From Paraconiothyrium sp. Pb-2020 (taxonomy: Eukaryota > Ascomycota > Dothideomycetes > Pleosporales > Didymosphaeriaceae): a DNA stretch of 64,000 nucleotides. Position numbers and translations under genes: made by a program. Below, piece by piece: positions 11,966 to 21,800 of this stretch (position 1 is the first letter of the stretch; the number at the start of each line of letters is the position of its first letter). Location of the stretch: the NCBI GenBank assembly GCA_022419385.1, contig JAJUBI010000001.1, positions 3,906,001 to 3,970,000 on the forward strand, read 5' to 3'. The notes below the pieces were generated by a model. The model was not told where the DNA came from. It did not search any database and saw nothing but the letters and a program-made list of their open reading frames with translations.

Positions 11966-12450
11966 ATACGCTTTGATACTGTTGGCTTGCAAAGGGTGAT
12001 ATGAAGTGAAGGGCGACTACGTACGAGTGTAGACCGCGTTAAACATATTCAGTGGGCTCTATGAATGCACTGGCTAAGTTCCGACCTATGAACATATTTG
12101 TAATCTCTGTCTACAGATGGCAGGTAGTGATTGACGCCGAGATGTCAAGCAGAATTTCAAACACTTCAGCTTGTACAAAGATACACTTCGAAACCTACAC
12201 CAAGAGCGCTCGATCTTCTCCAATACGCAGGTCGCTCCTTGCTGTTGGCCATTGGAAATAAAATAAGACGTCCTCTCAATGCTGCATCCTTGAGTAGATA
12301 CAGTATTCTGTTTTGTGTGAAAATGGACTTGAGACAATCGCAAGGAGGGGCCTAAGGCGGCTGAGACTGAGTCTGATTTGCAAACACCGGTCTCTGTTCC
12401 AGGAAACAAGCAACACCTAATCTTATCCCTGTATCATAAAAGATGGCAAA

Positions 12451-12991
12451 TCAGACAAGAGAATTAGTTTTTTGTGTCCTATAGTTGTGTGTGAAAACGA
12501 TTAATAGAAATTGGGTATTTTACTGCGTAAATTTACTACAGTAACGGCTCTCGTATTACAGTTATGTGGTACTAGCTAAAGCCTGCCATTCTGATATGTA
12601 GACTGTAGTCTAACTACCTATCTTATATAATGGCGGAGTATACGCGCTGTCCTAGATCTTCGCTCCCGTCGCGCCATCGACCGACATCGCAGATACAGTG
12701 CAGCGTTGCAACCACAGAACACCTCCCCCAATCCGCCTACAGATTGTTGCCGTCGAGCACGGGCTGCGCGACGGCGAGGCTAGGGCAGAGGCGACTGCAG
12801 CATCCATCCTTAAGTAGGTAGGTAGGTAGGCAGGTAATAGCTTTACGTTCAACTTTGAAGCTTTTAGCTCTCCTACTTACATAAGCTTCCCAGGGGGCAA
12901 AAGGATGCGCCGAGCACTTGTGAAGGCGTGTCTTGCGTAAGGTGCTACCAATAGTAAGGACTTGTCGAGTCATTGTCAATACATCTTGGCA
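12451..12991 (+). repeat. Dispersed repeat, copy C, more decayed and with an insertion
   Basis: The block 12451-12662 matches copy B, with many differences of the C-to-T and G-to-A type (for example CAGTGTCCTATGG against TTGTGTCCTATAG). The downstream block 12943-12991 matches 9470-9516. The gap between the blocks is about 125 bp longer than in copy B and is GC-rich with a GGTA run, suggesting a later insertion. Confidence 0.65.
12814..12835. repeat. GGTA microsatellite
   Basis: About five units of GGTA with one GGCA variant, inside the extra segment of repeat copy C. Confidence 0.8.
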
Positions 12992-13155
12992 TGAGGGCAT
13001 CCTGGTGATTGTAGGGCTATTTGGCTGACTTATAGGCTTAAATTGTCGTTCCTCAGTCATCTCTCATCACGCTGTAGGCCCCCAGGGGAGAGGGACTGGG
13101 CCCATGCACATTGAGTGTGACGGTGTGATGATTCATCGATTAGTCACGGCTTAGC

Positions 13156-14146
13156 TTACTTTGCCCAGCCCGCCAGCTCTTCCTCAGTCCACGCCCATAG
13201 CTTCTCAGCCAGCTCTACATCCTCAGTAGGCGGCGATCCGTTACCACCAACACCCACGGGCTCATAGTACTGCCCACTCTCTGCCTCAGCGCTGGTCGTT
13301 CCCCACAGCTGGTTCAAGACGCCCTGTTCGACGCCCGTGGCCGAGAGGTAAGATACAATGGGCATGAGCATCCTCGCCAGCATTGAACTCTGTCTCATAG
13401 TCGTGCTGAGATTGGTATTTACTATGCCTGGATGTATAGCCACTGTTTTGATGGTCGGATAACGTTTCGCAAGCTGCTTAACGTGCAGAATGTTCGCCAG
13501 CTTCGACACCCCGTACTTAGTCAAGGGTGAGAACTTGGGGTCAGCGAAACGCAGCCTTGAGAAGTCGATGCCGCCTTCGGGGGCTCGAGTGTGCGAGTGC
13601 GATGTAAGGGTGACTATACGGACGTCTGAGTCTGGTTGAGGCTGCTCGGCAGTTTTGAGGAGGAGTGGCAGCAGCAATTTTGTAAGGAGTGCGTGGCCCA
13701 GGTAGTTCGTGCCGAACTGGATCTCGTAGCCGTCGACCGTGGTTGCAGGCGGCACAGCCATAATGCCTGCGTTATTCATCAGGACATCGAGACGGGAAGT
13801 TGCCGCGACAACCTTATCTGCGGCCTCTTTGACGGATGCCAAAGATGCAAGATCCAATTGAATGGGCGTCAGTTGCGCTCCTGGGACTGATTCGACGATT
13901 TCAGCAATTGCAATGCGAGCTTTTCCCTCGCTGCGCGAGCCGATTAGGATCCGGGAAGGATTGTGTTTGGCGAGCTGTAGGGCTGCTTCTTTTCCCAAGC
14001 CCGCGTTCCCTATAGTTTCATGAGATATCAGTACCTGCTCATTGAGTAGAGCCCAGAACCCTCAGTAGCAAGGACAACTCACCTCCGGTAATGAAGATTA
14101 TTTTACCAGAAAGATTCGGTATGGCTTTTGGACTGAAAGACGACAT
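13156..14146 (-). CDS. Short-chain dehydrogenase/reductase, retinol-dehydrogenase-like
   Basis: Two exons (14146-14083 and 14009-13156) with a 73-bp intron give 305 aa. The intron splits the dinucleotide-binding motif, which reads TGGNAGLG at residues 20-27. Other SDR landmarks are NNAG (100-103), a catalytic Ser around 158 in LTSHSH, and YGVSK with Tyr 187 and Lys 191. The C-terminal part, with HPGIVNTNL, fits the WW-oxidoreductase/retinol-dehydrogenase-like group that oxidises or reduces small hydrophobic alcohols and ketones with NAD(P). The true substrate is unknown. The start is the only ATG upstream of the glycine motif in frame. No partner gene suggests a pathway. Confidence 0.9.
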
Positions 14147-14581
14147 GATGCTCGGTAGTTCAAAGTGTAGAAGGAATGAACAATCCAGAGGTGTCTGAAA
14201 TGCCGCATTTTATACCATCGCTCTCTTGTTCACATGCCGGACAAATCGGAGATAAGTAAGACTAAATTGCTTCAACAACCAAGACATCCTGCTTCACAGG
14301 AGCCAGTAATGAATACACTTGGATAGAGGAATGCCTCGGCCTTACAGGAAGTCCTGAATCCTCATACGAAGGTCCAGTGAGCCGGCGTGAATATCGCCCG
14401 AGTACCCCTTTAGGAAAGTGGATCTTGAAGCAGACTAGCCCTGTTCGGTTAAGCGTGAGGGATGTAGCTGAAGTAACGACGTCCTGAAAGCAATTAACAT
14501 CTCTCGTGAATGGATCCTTTCGAAAAGACATAACCCCTCTCTGTAATCGATTTTGTCATCTACTTCTTCGGCACCGCAGGC
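14147..14581. other. Spacer between divergent genes
   Basis: Shared upstream region of the SDR gene (minus) and the transcription-factor-like gene (plus). An 89-codon minus-strand frame (14531-14262) has no recognisable features and is probably chance. Confidence 0.35.
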
Positions 14582-16005
14582 ATGCCATCAAAAACGTCAA
14601 CACTCTCAGCTGACGCTGATCGAGGCCGACTCCCTGAGGCCAGGGCCAGTTATAAGATCCAGCCCATGGTCATGATCTTTGATAGCAAGACGCGACGTCC
14701 ACGCCAAAAGCATGCCAAAAATCCTAGGAAGCCGTCCACGGCGGTACCCGGGAAGACATTCGCCTTTGTCAACATCTCTCACCCGGGCAAAGCGAACGAA
14801 GAATCCCGCAGGCTGGTCAAGACTCATGTGATGCAGGATGTCCTCCGTCGAAGATTAAGTAAATGCTGCAAGCTAGAAGCGAAGTCCCCCAAGAGCTTTT
14901 GCGTCTCCCAAGGGTGCCCCCGGCTCGTGGAAAGTTCGCCTCAAGCCCCACTATCCTATCTCCTTGCCTTTCCAATCCCGACAGAGCCCTATATGCTCAA
15001 ATTGGTCCATGACTGTGCGTAGAAGTCTCTTTTTCTTCCCTCCAGATGCATATTAATAGTTATGGGTAAAGCTAACTCGAGTTCGACGGAGTAGATGCGA
15101 GCGCCATGCTTCCCACGGAAAGCAAAGTTATTGATTCGGCATGGTTCCCGCTGATCATGACTGATGCCGCGCTTTTTCATGCACTCTTGTGCACGTCGGC
15201 GCTCTTCGGGCTGCATGATATGATAGTGCAGAGGAAGCACATGCTAGAAGCTATAAGATTGATTAATGACCGCTTGCTGGGAGACGGGGCCACTTCAGAC
15301 GCTACGATCACTGCCATACTATTCATGGCAAAAGCTGAGGTGAGCCATCCATTAAGGGAAGTGTGAGGTCGCTTAAGTTAATGACGGGCTCAAAGTACTT
15401 CCAAGGAAATCACGGCGCTTGGAGTGTGCATATGGATGGCGTAAAGAGAATCGTCGAACTTAGAGGTGGCATTGGGATGCTTTCACGGCTAATACAACAA
15501 AAGCTTTATAGGTTAGTGATGATTTTCACTAAATTTTTCCTGACGTCCGCTCATTAACCTTGGAAATCGTAGCACGGACTTACTAGGTTGCATGGAAGCC
15601 GGTGCCGTCCCTCACTTCCCCGCTAGCAGCCTCCCAAAGCCCTTAGCACCACCTTATTCGTGCGATCTCCCACCAGCTGTAGTCTCCCTCGCAGAGACCT
15701 ACAATTGACCCGAACTCCTAGCTCTCCTGTCCGAAATTATAATGCACACCACTTCTTCGCCAACCACGCATGATACCCCTAGCCTCCAGTACCGCCTTCT
15801 ATGCCTGTGTTTTACGCGCCAGGATGAGCACCACCTACCCAGTTCCAACATTCTGACCGAAACATCTTGCAGTCAAGTAAAACAAACGCAGTCTGAGTTT
15901 GTACAAAAACTGCTCCTCATCGGTGCCAAGCACGACTGCATGCATGTGCATTTAGCCAGTCCCGATTTCCCTCTGAAGAAAAAGATGTATATGACTCCAT
16001 CATAA
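14582..16005 (+). pseudogene. Fungal transcription-factor-like gene (Fungal_trans_2 type), interrupted
   Basis: Exons 14582-15014, 15095-15339, about 15396-15511 (or from 15378) and 15573 onward join in frame. The first carries FVNISHP followed by RRLVKTHVMQDV, a signature of ascomycete regulators that carry the Fungal_trans_2 region without an obvious zinc cluster. The next exons give the helical middle domain (DAALFHALLCTSALFG, then WSVHMDGVKRIVELRGGIG). Exon 4 hits TGA at 15706-15708, where the frame reads ETYN-stop-PELLALLSEI. The same frame stays open to about 16005, so the stop probably replaces a tryptophan. Either the gene is recently broken or it makes a short product. An intron around the stop could not be excluded. 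Confidence 0.6.
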
Positions 16006-16073
16006 GACATCCACACACTTCCCACACAGAATGATACCCTATGTGGTGAGCTTGTCCCAACTTATACCACTCC

Positions 16074-17162
16074 TTAGTTAGAAGGCTCCGGGTCAATCGT
16101 GGAAAGGCTTTCCTCATCCCCATCCTCACCGCTTGCGGGACGTCGGAGAAGTTCGCCGACTGACTGTATACATCCGCCGACATAGTCGAAGCAATACATT
16201 ACAAGACCATAGAGGAGCAGACAAATACAATCCCATGCGCTGCGCAACATGCTCTGAATGAGAGTGGCGTTGGCGACGATGAATACAGACAGACTCAACA
16301 CCGGTGGTAGGAACGTGAGGAGCGACTCCATCCCGTTCGGGCTCCAGAAGAGAACAGCCAATGACGTTGTTGCGCAAAGCAATACGCTTAGTAGGAACGG
16401 ACGACTAGGCTCGCCATGCTCTCGAAAACACACAAAGCTGTATGCCGCAGTTATGGCCAGGTGCGTTAAATATATCCCATAGATGAACGGGACGGGTGAC
16501 CTTGAATCCGTTCTGATAATGGGCCAGGAGAGGGACAAAGCGCCCATGAGGTAGAGTAAGCCCCCTTTGCGTAGGCAATCGTGGAACGCGGTACTTATGA
16601 TGCCAATTGGGATAATATAATGTATGAAGGGATCCCAGCACCCATTCCATGTCACTACGTTGGTGTCGCCCAATGCGTGAGCCTCACCCGAGAGGTAGAG
16701 GATCGCATCAGATAAGACCAGGTGCTTCGGAATGCGATTGAGTGCTCTCATCGCTTGACTGGCACACCTGGAAAGGACCCCATTCGTGCTCACATATGGG
16801 AACGCGCGCGTCGTCAATTCCGTGGTAAACGAGTCGTAGCATTTCTCGAAGAGCGTAGGCGCTTCTGTAGGTACCATCGTGACTTCAGAATCGGCCTTCA
16901 TAGCCTTTTTTATACGCGCGAGTGGCAGCTGATGGAGCTTGTAGTCTTGATCGTCCGTTTCCAGCTTCACAACCTGTTGTTGCCAGTACGTGTTGAGAAT
17001 GTCGCGATAGCATCCCTGCAGCTCTTGGTTCCCCCATGGTACGGCTACGCCTGGTAGAGAATGGTATGTCTCAGTAGATAGGCAGATTGCAAAGGACGCT
17101 GGTGAACGCTGTAGAGAGACCGGTTCCATCTCCAGGGTTGCCAGAAAACCCTTGAGGTCCAT
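16074..17162 (-). CDS. NF-YC/HAP5-like histone fold joined to a polytopic membrane domain
   Basis: One uninterrupted 362-codon frame. Residues about 58-120 closely resemble the CBF-C/HAP5 subunit of the CCAAT-binding complex: a YWQQ start, DYKLHQLPLARIKKAMKAD, then MVPTEAPTLFEK and a TTELTTRAF helix. In HAP5 this segment is the first two helices of the histone fold. The expected third helix (HAEENKRRTLQRSDI in the family) is replaced by a longer diverged stretch (about 121-155). From residue 178 the protein becomes strongly hydrophobic, with about six membrane segments near 178-194, 200-216, 224-246, 255-273, 280-303 and 309-330, and an acidic tail. HAP5 itself is soluble and nuclear, so this looks like a diverged duplicate fused to, or captured by, a membrane protein. 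DNA binding is doubtful. Confidence 0.75.
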   Translation of the reverse strand: MDLKGFLATLEMEPVSLQRSPASFAICLSTETYHSLPGVAVPWGNQELQGCYRDILNTYWQQQVVKLETDDQDYKLHQLPLARIKKAMKADSEVTMVPTEAPTLFEKCYDSFTTELTTRAFPYVSTNGVLSRCASQAMRALNRIPKHLVLSDAILYLSGEAHALGDTNVVTWNGCWDPFIHYIIPIGIISTAFHDCLRKGGLLYLMGALSLSWPIIRTDSRSPVPFIYGIYLTHLAITAAYSFVCFREHGEPSRPFLLSVLLCATTSLAVLFWSPNGMESLLTFLPPVLSLSVFIVANATLIQSMLRSAWDCICLLLYGLVMYCFDYVGGCIQSVGELLRRPASGEDGDEESLSTIDPEPSN

Positions 17163-17692
17163 CTTTCGTGCTTAGCCTCTTTGAAAAGTGCACGTGAAGA
17201 GCAGGTTCGTAAGCGCAAGTAAGTCGGGATAGGTAGTCTCGATGTAGGTACTCGGCCTAACGATCACTGTCGCGAATACTGTGAGCTCTTAGTCATTCTC
17301 TGGCAGCGCCCGCAGTACACATTACCTTAGGCCAAGGAGTCGAGTTGGAGGTGAAAAGTTGTAAGGAGTAGGAATTGGCAGGTTATGTGAGGTGGAACTA
17401 TGGTGCAAGTCGAGAGGTGATCTATTGAAGTTGTCGGACATATCGTCCTTAGCAGGTGGCAGTGCAGCTACCCCTCGTTGCCAGACCTTGTTCAGCCTTA
17501 CACATCTTCAGCCTTCCGATTCCAAAGACCAGTCACAAACATCTTATCTGAATTCCGTTCACTTCCAAATTCGATTCCGAAGCTCGCCACCAGACTACCT
17601 TAGATACACGAAGCGCTTTGCACTGCTGGGGAAGCCTGGCCATCAACGCGGATTATCGAGATGCAATAGCGAGCGAGTACCTCAAAGGGGCC
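17163..17692. promoter_or_regulatory. Spacer between the divergent membrane-protein genes
   Basis: The 530-bp region separates the 5' ends of the histone-fold/membrane gene (minus) and the spliced membrane gene (plus). It should hold both promoters. An open frame from 17392 (+) may mean that the plus gene starts further upstream through an extra exon. No specific site was identified. Confidence 0.35.
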
Positions 17693-18344
17693 ATGAAGAC
17701 CGCGTGGACGTTCAGGAAACGTGCCGGTGCTATCACTGTTGGTGTGCTATCCACCGTCCTTCTGTCGGATTATTCCACATTCCGGCATCATGGAGGTGGT
17801 CAATCGAACGGAGGCCGTGTGAATGAAGGCATCACGATTGGAAGCTACTTGTTGACAAAATGGACGATGCTCTTGAATCATGGAGGAGACACCGTGTCTC
17901 ATCAACAGCATCCAACTAAACCCGTATCTTCCCTGAATCGCCTGGGTGAAGTTCCGAACGCTGACATGTTTGTAGTGGCACGCAGAAATCATTTCCTTGC
18001 TCTTTTGCGAACCGAGTCCATCGATTCTTGTAGCCGCCATCGTCGCCTATTCCCTTGCTTTTCGCCGGTTACACGTCGCCTTGTTGTCGAGATCGAGATA
18101 TCATATCCACATACTGGTGATGGGATCAATAGCAGCGATGTTGTGGGCTTATGTGGGAAACTTTGATCTGCTGGATACGGGGCTGTGCATAATGCCGATG
18201 TCCGTAAACATTAGCCTTCTCCTGAGTTACTTGACTGGAATACGATGGGTAGCGGCAGCCAGCATCCTGTCGGAAGAGAACGTGTTTTACAGCAATAGCA
18301 TGAGCAAGGACAAGGACAATGAGCCATGGTCATCTGCTTGCTAA
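17693..18344 (+). CDS. Putative small membrane protein, two exons
   Basis: Exons 17693-17923 and 17976-18344 join through a 52-bp intron (GTATCT donor, CTGAC branch, TAG acceptor) to give 199 aa. Without the intron the two frames do not connect. The second exon carries hydrophobic segments (SILVAAIVAYSLAF, ILVMGSIAAMLWAYV, IMPMSVNISLLLSYLTGI) and a charged tail. The first has a basic stretch and one weak hydrophobic segment. The start is the first ATG in frame; the frame is open further upstream. No family was recognised. It shares an upstream region with the histone-fold/membrane gene, which makes a functional link possible but unproven. Confidence 0.45.
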
Positions 18345-18822
18345 ATGGCTTGGACGAGGTCGAGGAGCAGAGTTGAAGAATTGCGCATAATCGCTATACC
18401 GAAGCAGATGTAGAGGCAACAAGATGGTGAATCACACAAGGTGGAGGGTCGACGGAGGTTATTGTTGAGGGAGATGCGTGCACTAAAGGGTTTAGGCCCT
18501 GGGGCCGTTCGGGCCCATTTAGCGTGGAGAACCGTGCGATACGTAGGTATCATCGCGGGGAGTGTGCAGGATGTTATCAGGGATGCTTCGTTTCATGGAA
18601 ATGAATACTCTACAGTATAGAGTTTATATATAAATTCAGTGTCGAACAGTTTGAGCCCGCATCGCTCTGACTTCAGATAGGGAGAGAAGTATTCCATCTG
18701 ACGGAATTGACGAGCGTAGTATTCGATCAACATGCATTTGCTTATCATACTGAATCTTGTTCATACCTATCTACCTCCATGCCCTACATGCTTTCATTAT
18801 CTAGAAACAGTTACCTCCAACC
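18345..18822. other. Intergenic 3' regions
   Basis: Convergent 3' ends of the small membrane gene and LTN1. It is AT-rich near 18600-18790. No feature was recognised. Confidence 0.4.
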
Positions 18823-21800
18823 CTACCCATAGTTAAACGGATTCCTACAAAGCGGACAACTACTACTCCCACTACTTTTAAACCACTTAAACAAACACCC
18901 TCCATGGAACAAATTCCTACACGTCGAGCACCTCTTATCCGGCAACCGTTTATCGCTCCCAACCACGCTGTAACAGATCGCACACTCCGTCTGGCCCTTC
19001 ATCGCGCCTTCCACGTTGCGTTTGAAAGTGGTCAATGCGTCGATGATGCTGCCGTTGAAGATTGTGATGGCGCCGAGGGAAGTGCGCAGCCAGGACTGCC
19101 ACTTTTGCTCGTTTACCGCGACTCGCGATAGGCCTTCGATGCGGGCGGAGGAGAGGGGGAAGGAGGGCGGAAGGGTTAGGCGCATCGCCATTGTGGCGTC
19201 GTCAATGGCATACGTTGTTATGATCTCATGCGCGCGGCTCGCAACTTTTACAGCAAAAGGCTCGTCAGAGGGTAAGGTGTCGGCCCAAGATTGGACGGAG
19301 GAGAGGGCGGAGGAGATTACAGGGGGCGAGATGTACTTCTCAGTCCAGGGCTCGAGGGTCACGACTACAGGACGCGATTTGCAGTCGATGTACCAGGATT
19401 TTGTGAGACTGGGGAGATGCAGGAGGCAGAGGTAGTAGATGTGCGTGAGTAGCCAGTGGGCGTCGCGGCGGGGAAGCTCGATTTCGGGTTCGTAGGTCGT
19501 GGGGTCGAGCTTGGAGATGTCCACGGGCTTGTTGTGCGCGTGGCCGAGGAAGTCGAATGTGAAATCCAGCAAGCCCGGGAGGTATGCACCGGTCTTGATG
19601 TGGTCGACGTAATCGTTTTTGACCTTGAAAGACGCGTGCGCGAGGTGGTCAAACACGAGGAGCCAGGAAAGGAGGTAGCCGCGGAGGGGTAGTGGGATGC
19701 TGCGCTCGAAGTTTGCATCAGCGAGAGCAGCGACAGTGGGTGCCTCAAGGATCAGAGAGAGGAGTTCTTCTGGGAGGCGGGCGGTAGTCTTCTCGAGAGC
19801 GGAGTCAATCGAGATCTGTTCCTGTGCAGCGGGGATCTGCTTGTGTAGGATATTGAACGCCGTCTGCTGCACAGGCTGTGACTCGACATATAGAAGCGGG
19901 AACAGGTCTTCGGTAGATTCAAGGTGTTTGAGAGGCACCTTTGCAATCTGACGGGCCAAGACATCGTTCACCATCTTCAGGGGCTGGTGGAACTCGTCAG
20001 GGAAGTGTTGAGAATGCTTAAGAAGATTGACAAGGCCATTGGCGATGGTCTGTTCGGTCTCCTTCCAGGCTTCGACTAGGTCGTCATTCGGGTCTTCGGT
20101 TTGTGTCAACGTACGCAGTTGAGCGTACAGCTTCAGAGAGGCGTGTACAAAAGGTATCGGGCTATTCCGCAGTTAGCGTCGTTTTGAGTGATATGCGGTC
20201 CTTTTACCTATTCACTCCAGACTCAGTTTCTTGAAGTTCAGAAGTGGCCGCCCAGCTGTCGCCCAAAGCATTGAGAATTTCGCCCCAATGCTCGCCATAA
20301 AAATCGCTCATCAGAGGCAACAACACCGTAAGTGCACGGCAAACTTCGGCTCGAAGATGAAAAGCGCCACTAGTGTTCTGCAAGCATGGTATTACATGCT
20401 TGACAAAGAAGATCAAGCGCTGTTTGGCGATGCTGTGTGCAATTTCTTCTTGCCCGTACAACAGGATGTTGAGAAATACAAGCTGCCGGAGACCTGCCTC
20501 TCGTTAGTCTCAGTGCGTCAATCCAAATCACAAGATAAGTACCTTCGTCTGACTTTTGTTCTATATTCAGCCCAGTGAGATCCGCTACGAGCTCGTTGCA
20601 CATCCTCTCGCAAGACTTTGAGGCCGCGAACTGCTCATTGAAGGAGTTCAGCAGGCCGATCACAGGGAAGTTTTCTAGAAAGATTCATTAGAACCATATT
20701 CCCAGCCGTTTCTAGAATCAAGTACCTTTGCTTTTACGCAGAGCCTTGAGAATCTCTTCGAGCTTAGTGGTATCTGACTTTTTCAAGCCGTGGATTTCCA
20801 CAGCGTCAGAGATCAAACCGCTGTAAGTGCGCGCTGAGTAGTATGACCTGGGAGATGCCTCGGGCTCGACCATGGACAGAAGCGTCGTGGCCCAACCAGC
20901 GAGGCCATCATTGCCATCAGCTGCCCAGGATTCTTTCAAAAGTTTGAGTTCTTCATTTACAAAAGGCTGTGCATCCGCCATGAACGCGATAGCGTCAGCT
21001 TCTACGTCCGCATTGTACTCTGCCCAGAGACCGTTCGCACCGGCGAGACCAAGATTGTCATCGGCCAGCTGAATTGTGAGTGCAACGTTCCGCAGGATAG
21101 ACCCCCTTACGTCCCGAGGTACTTTCTCAATAGGAAAGATGTCACTACCCTTAAAAAGTTTAATGACGTACTGCGTAATTCGGTAGGCGGCAGAATACCC
21201 ATCCGCATCTCGAGTGATTTTCATCCGAACATCCCCTTGATCCTGTTGAACCAAGTAGACCGCGCCATGCAGAGGGTTGGCTATAGCTAGCGATGTCTTT
21301 GGTGCAGTATTGAGAAAAGGTGCCAAAGCTGTCGCCCAGTCGTCAGTGCTAGGAAAGACCCCGGCCATATCCTCCCAAGAGCTTCCAGGCTTCACAAGCT
21401 GCTTGGCAAGTTCGACCAAAGTCTCCACAGAAACAGATGTCTGAGTTGCTTCTCTAAGCCCTTGCTGAACAAGACCATACACAGACTGTTTTGTATCCGA
21501 TCCAGCAGTGAGCACGGTCTGTATTGAGGCGTTCACCGCGACGGCATCGCGTGAGATGACTTCATCACCCGACTCGGATGCCAACAGCAAGCTTTGTAGA
21601 AGAGTCAAGCCTTGTTGGGTGGAGAGGAAGTCCTTCAGTATCGAAGGGCTCTGTCTGACAATCTGCCGAAGGCCTTGTAGTGCGTATGGAGCTTCTTGTG
21701 ATAACGAAAGAGATTGAGTCATGTACGATAGGACTTCATCGGTGGTCTCGGGAGCTAATATTTTCGCGGGGGATTGAAGAATGCGATGGAACGCATCCCA

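Larger units (their letters stand above)
11966..13155. other. Intergenic stretch with repeat copy C
   Basis: No gene was recognised. It carries repeat copy C (12451-12991), a GGTA tetranucleotide run at 12814-12835, and a GC-rich segment inside the repeat that copy B lacks. Confidence 0.45.

Noticed and set aside
13636..13890. 84-codon plus-strand frame in the SDR gene
   Set aside because: Shadow of the conserved SDR catalytic region on the other strand.
15340..15377. 38-bp intron in the transcription-factor-like gene
   Set aside because: Too short for a usual fungal intron; the 56-bp version (15340-15395) keeps the same phase and is preferred.
19365..19964. Ser/Thr-rich frames overlapping LTN1
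   Set aside because: They overlap conserved LTN1 coding sequence in other frames and have no independent support.
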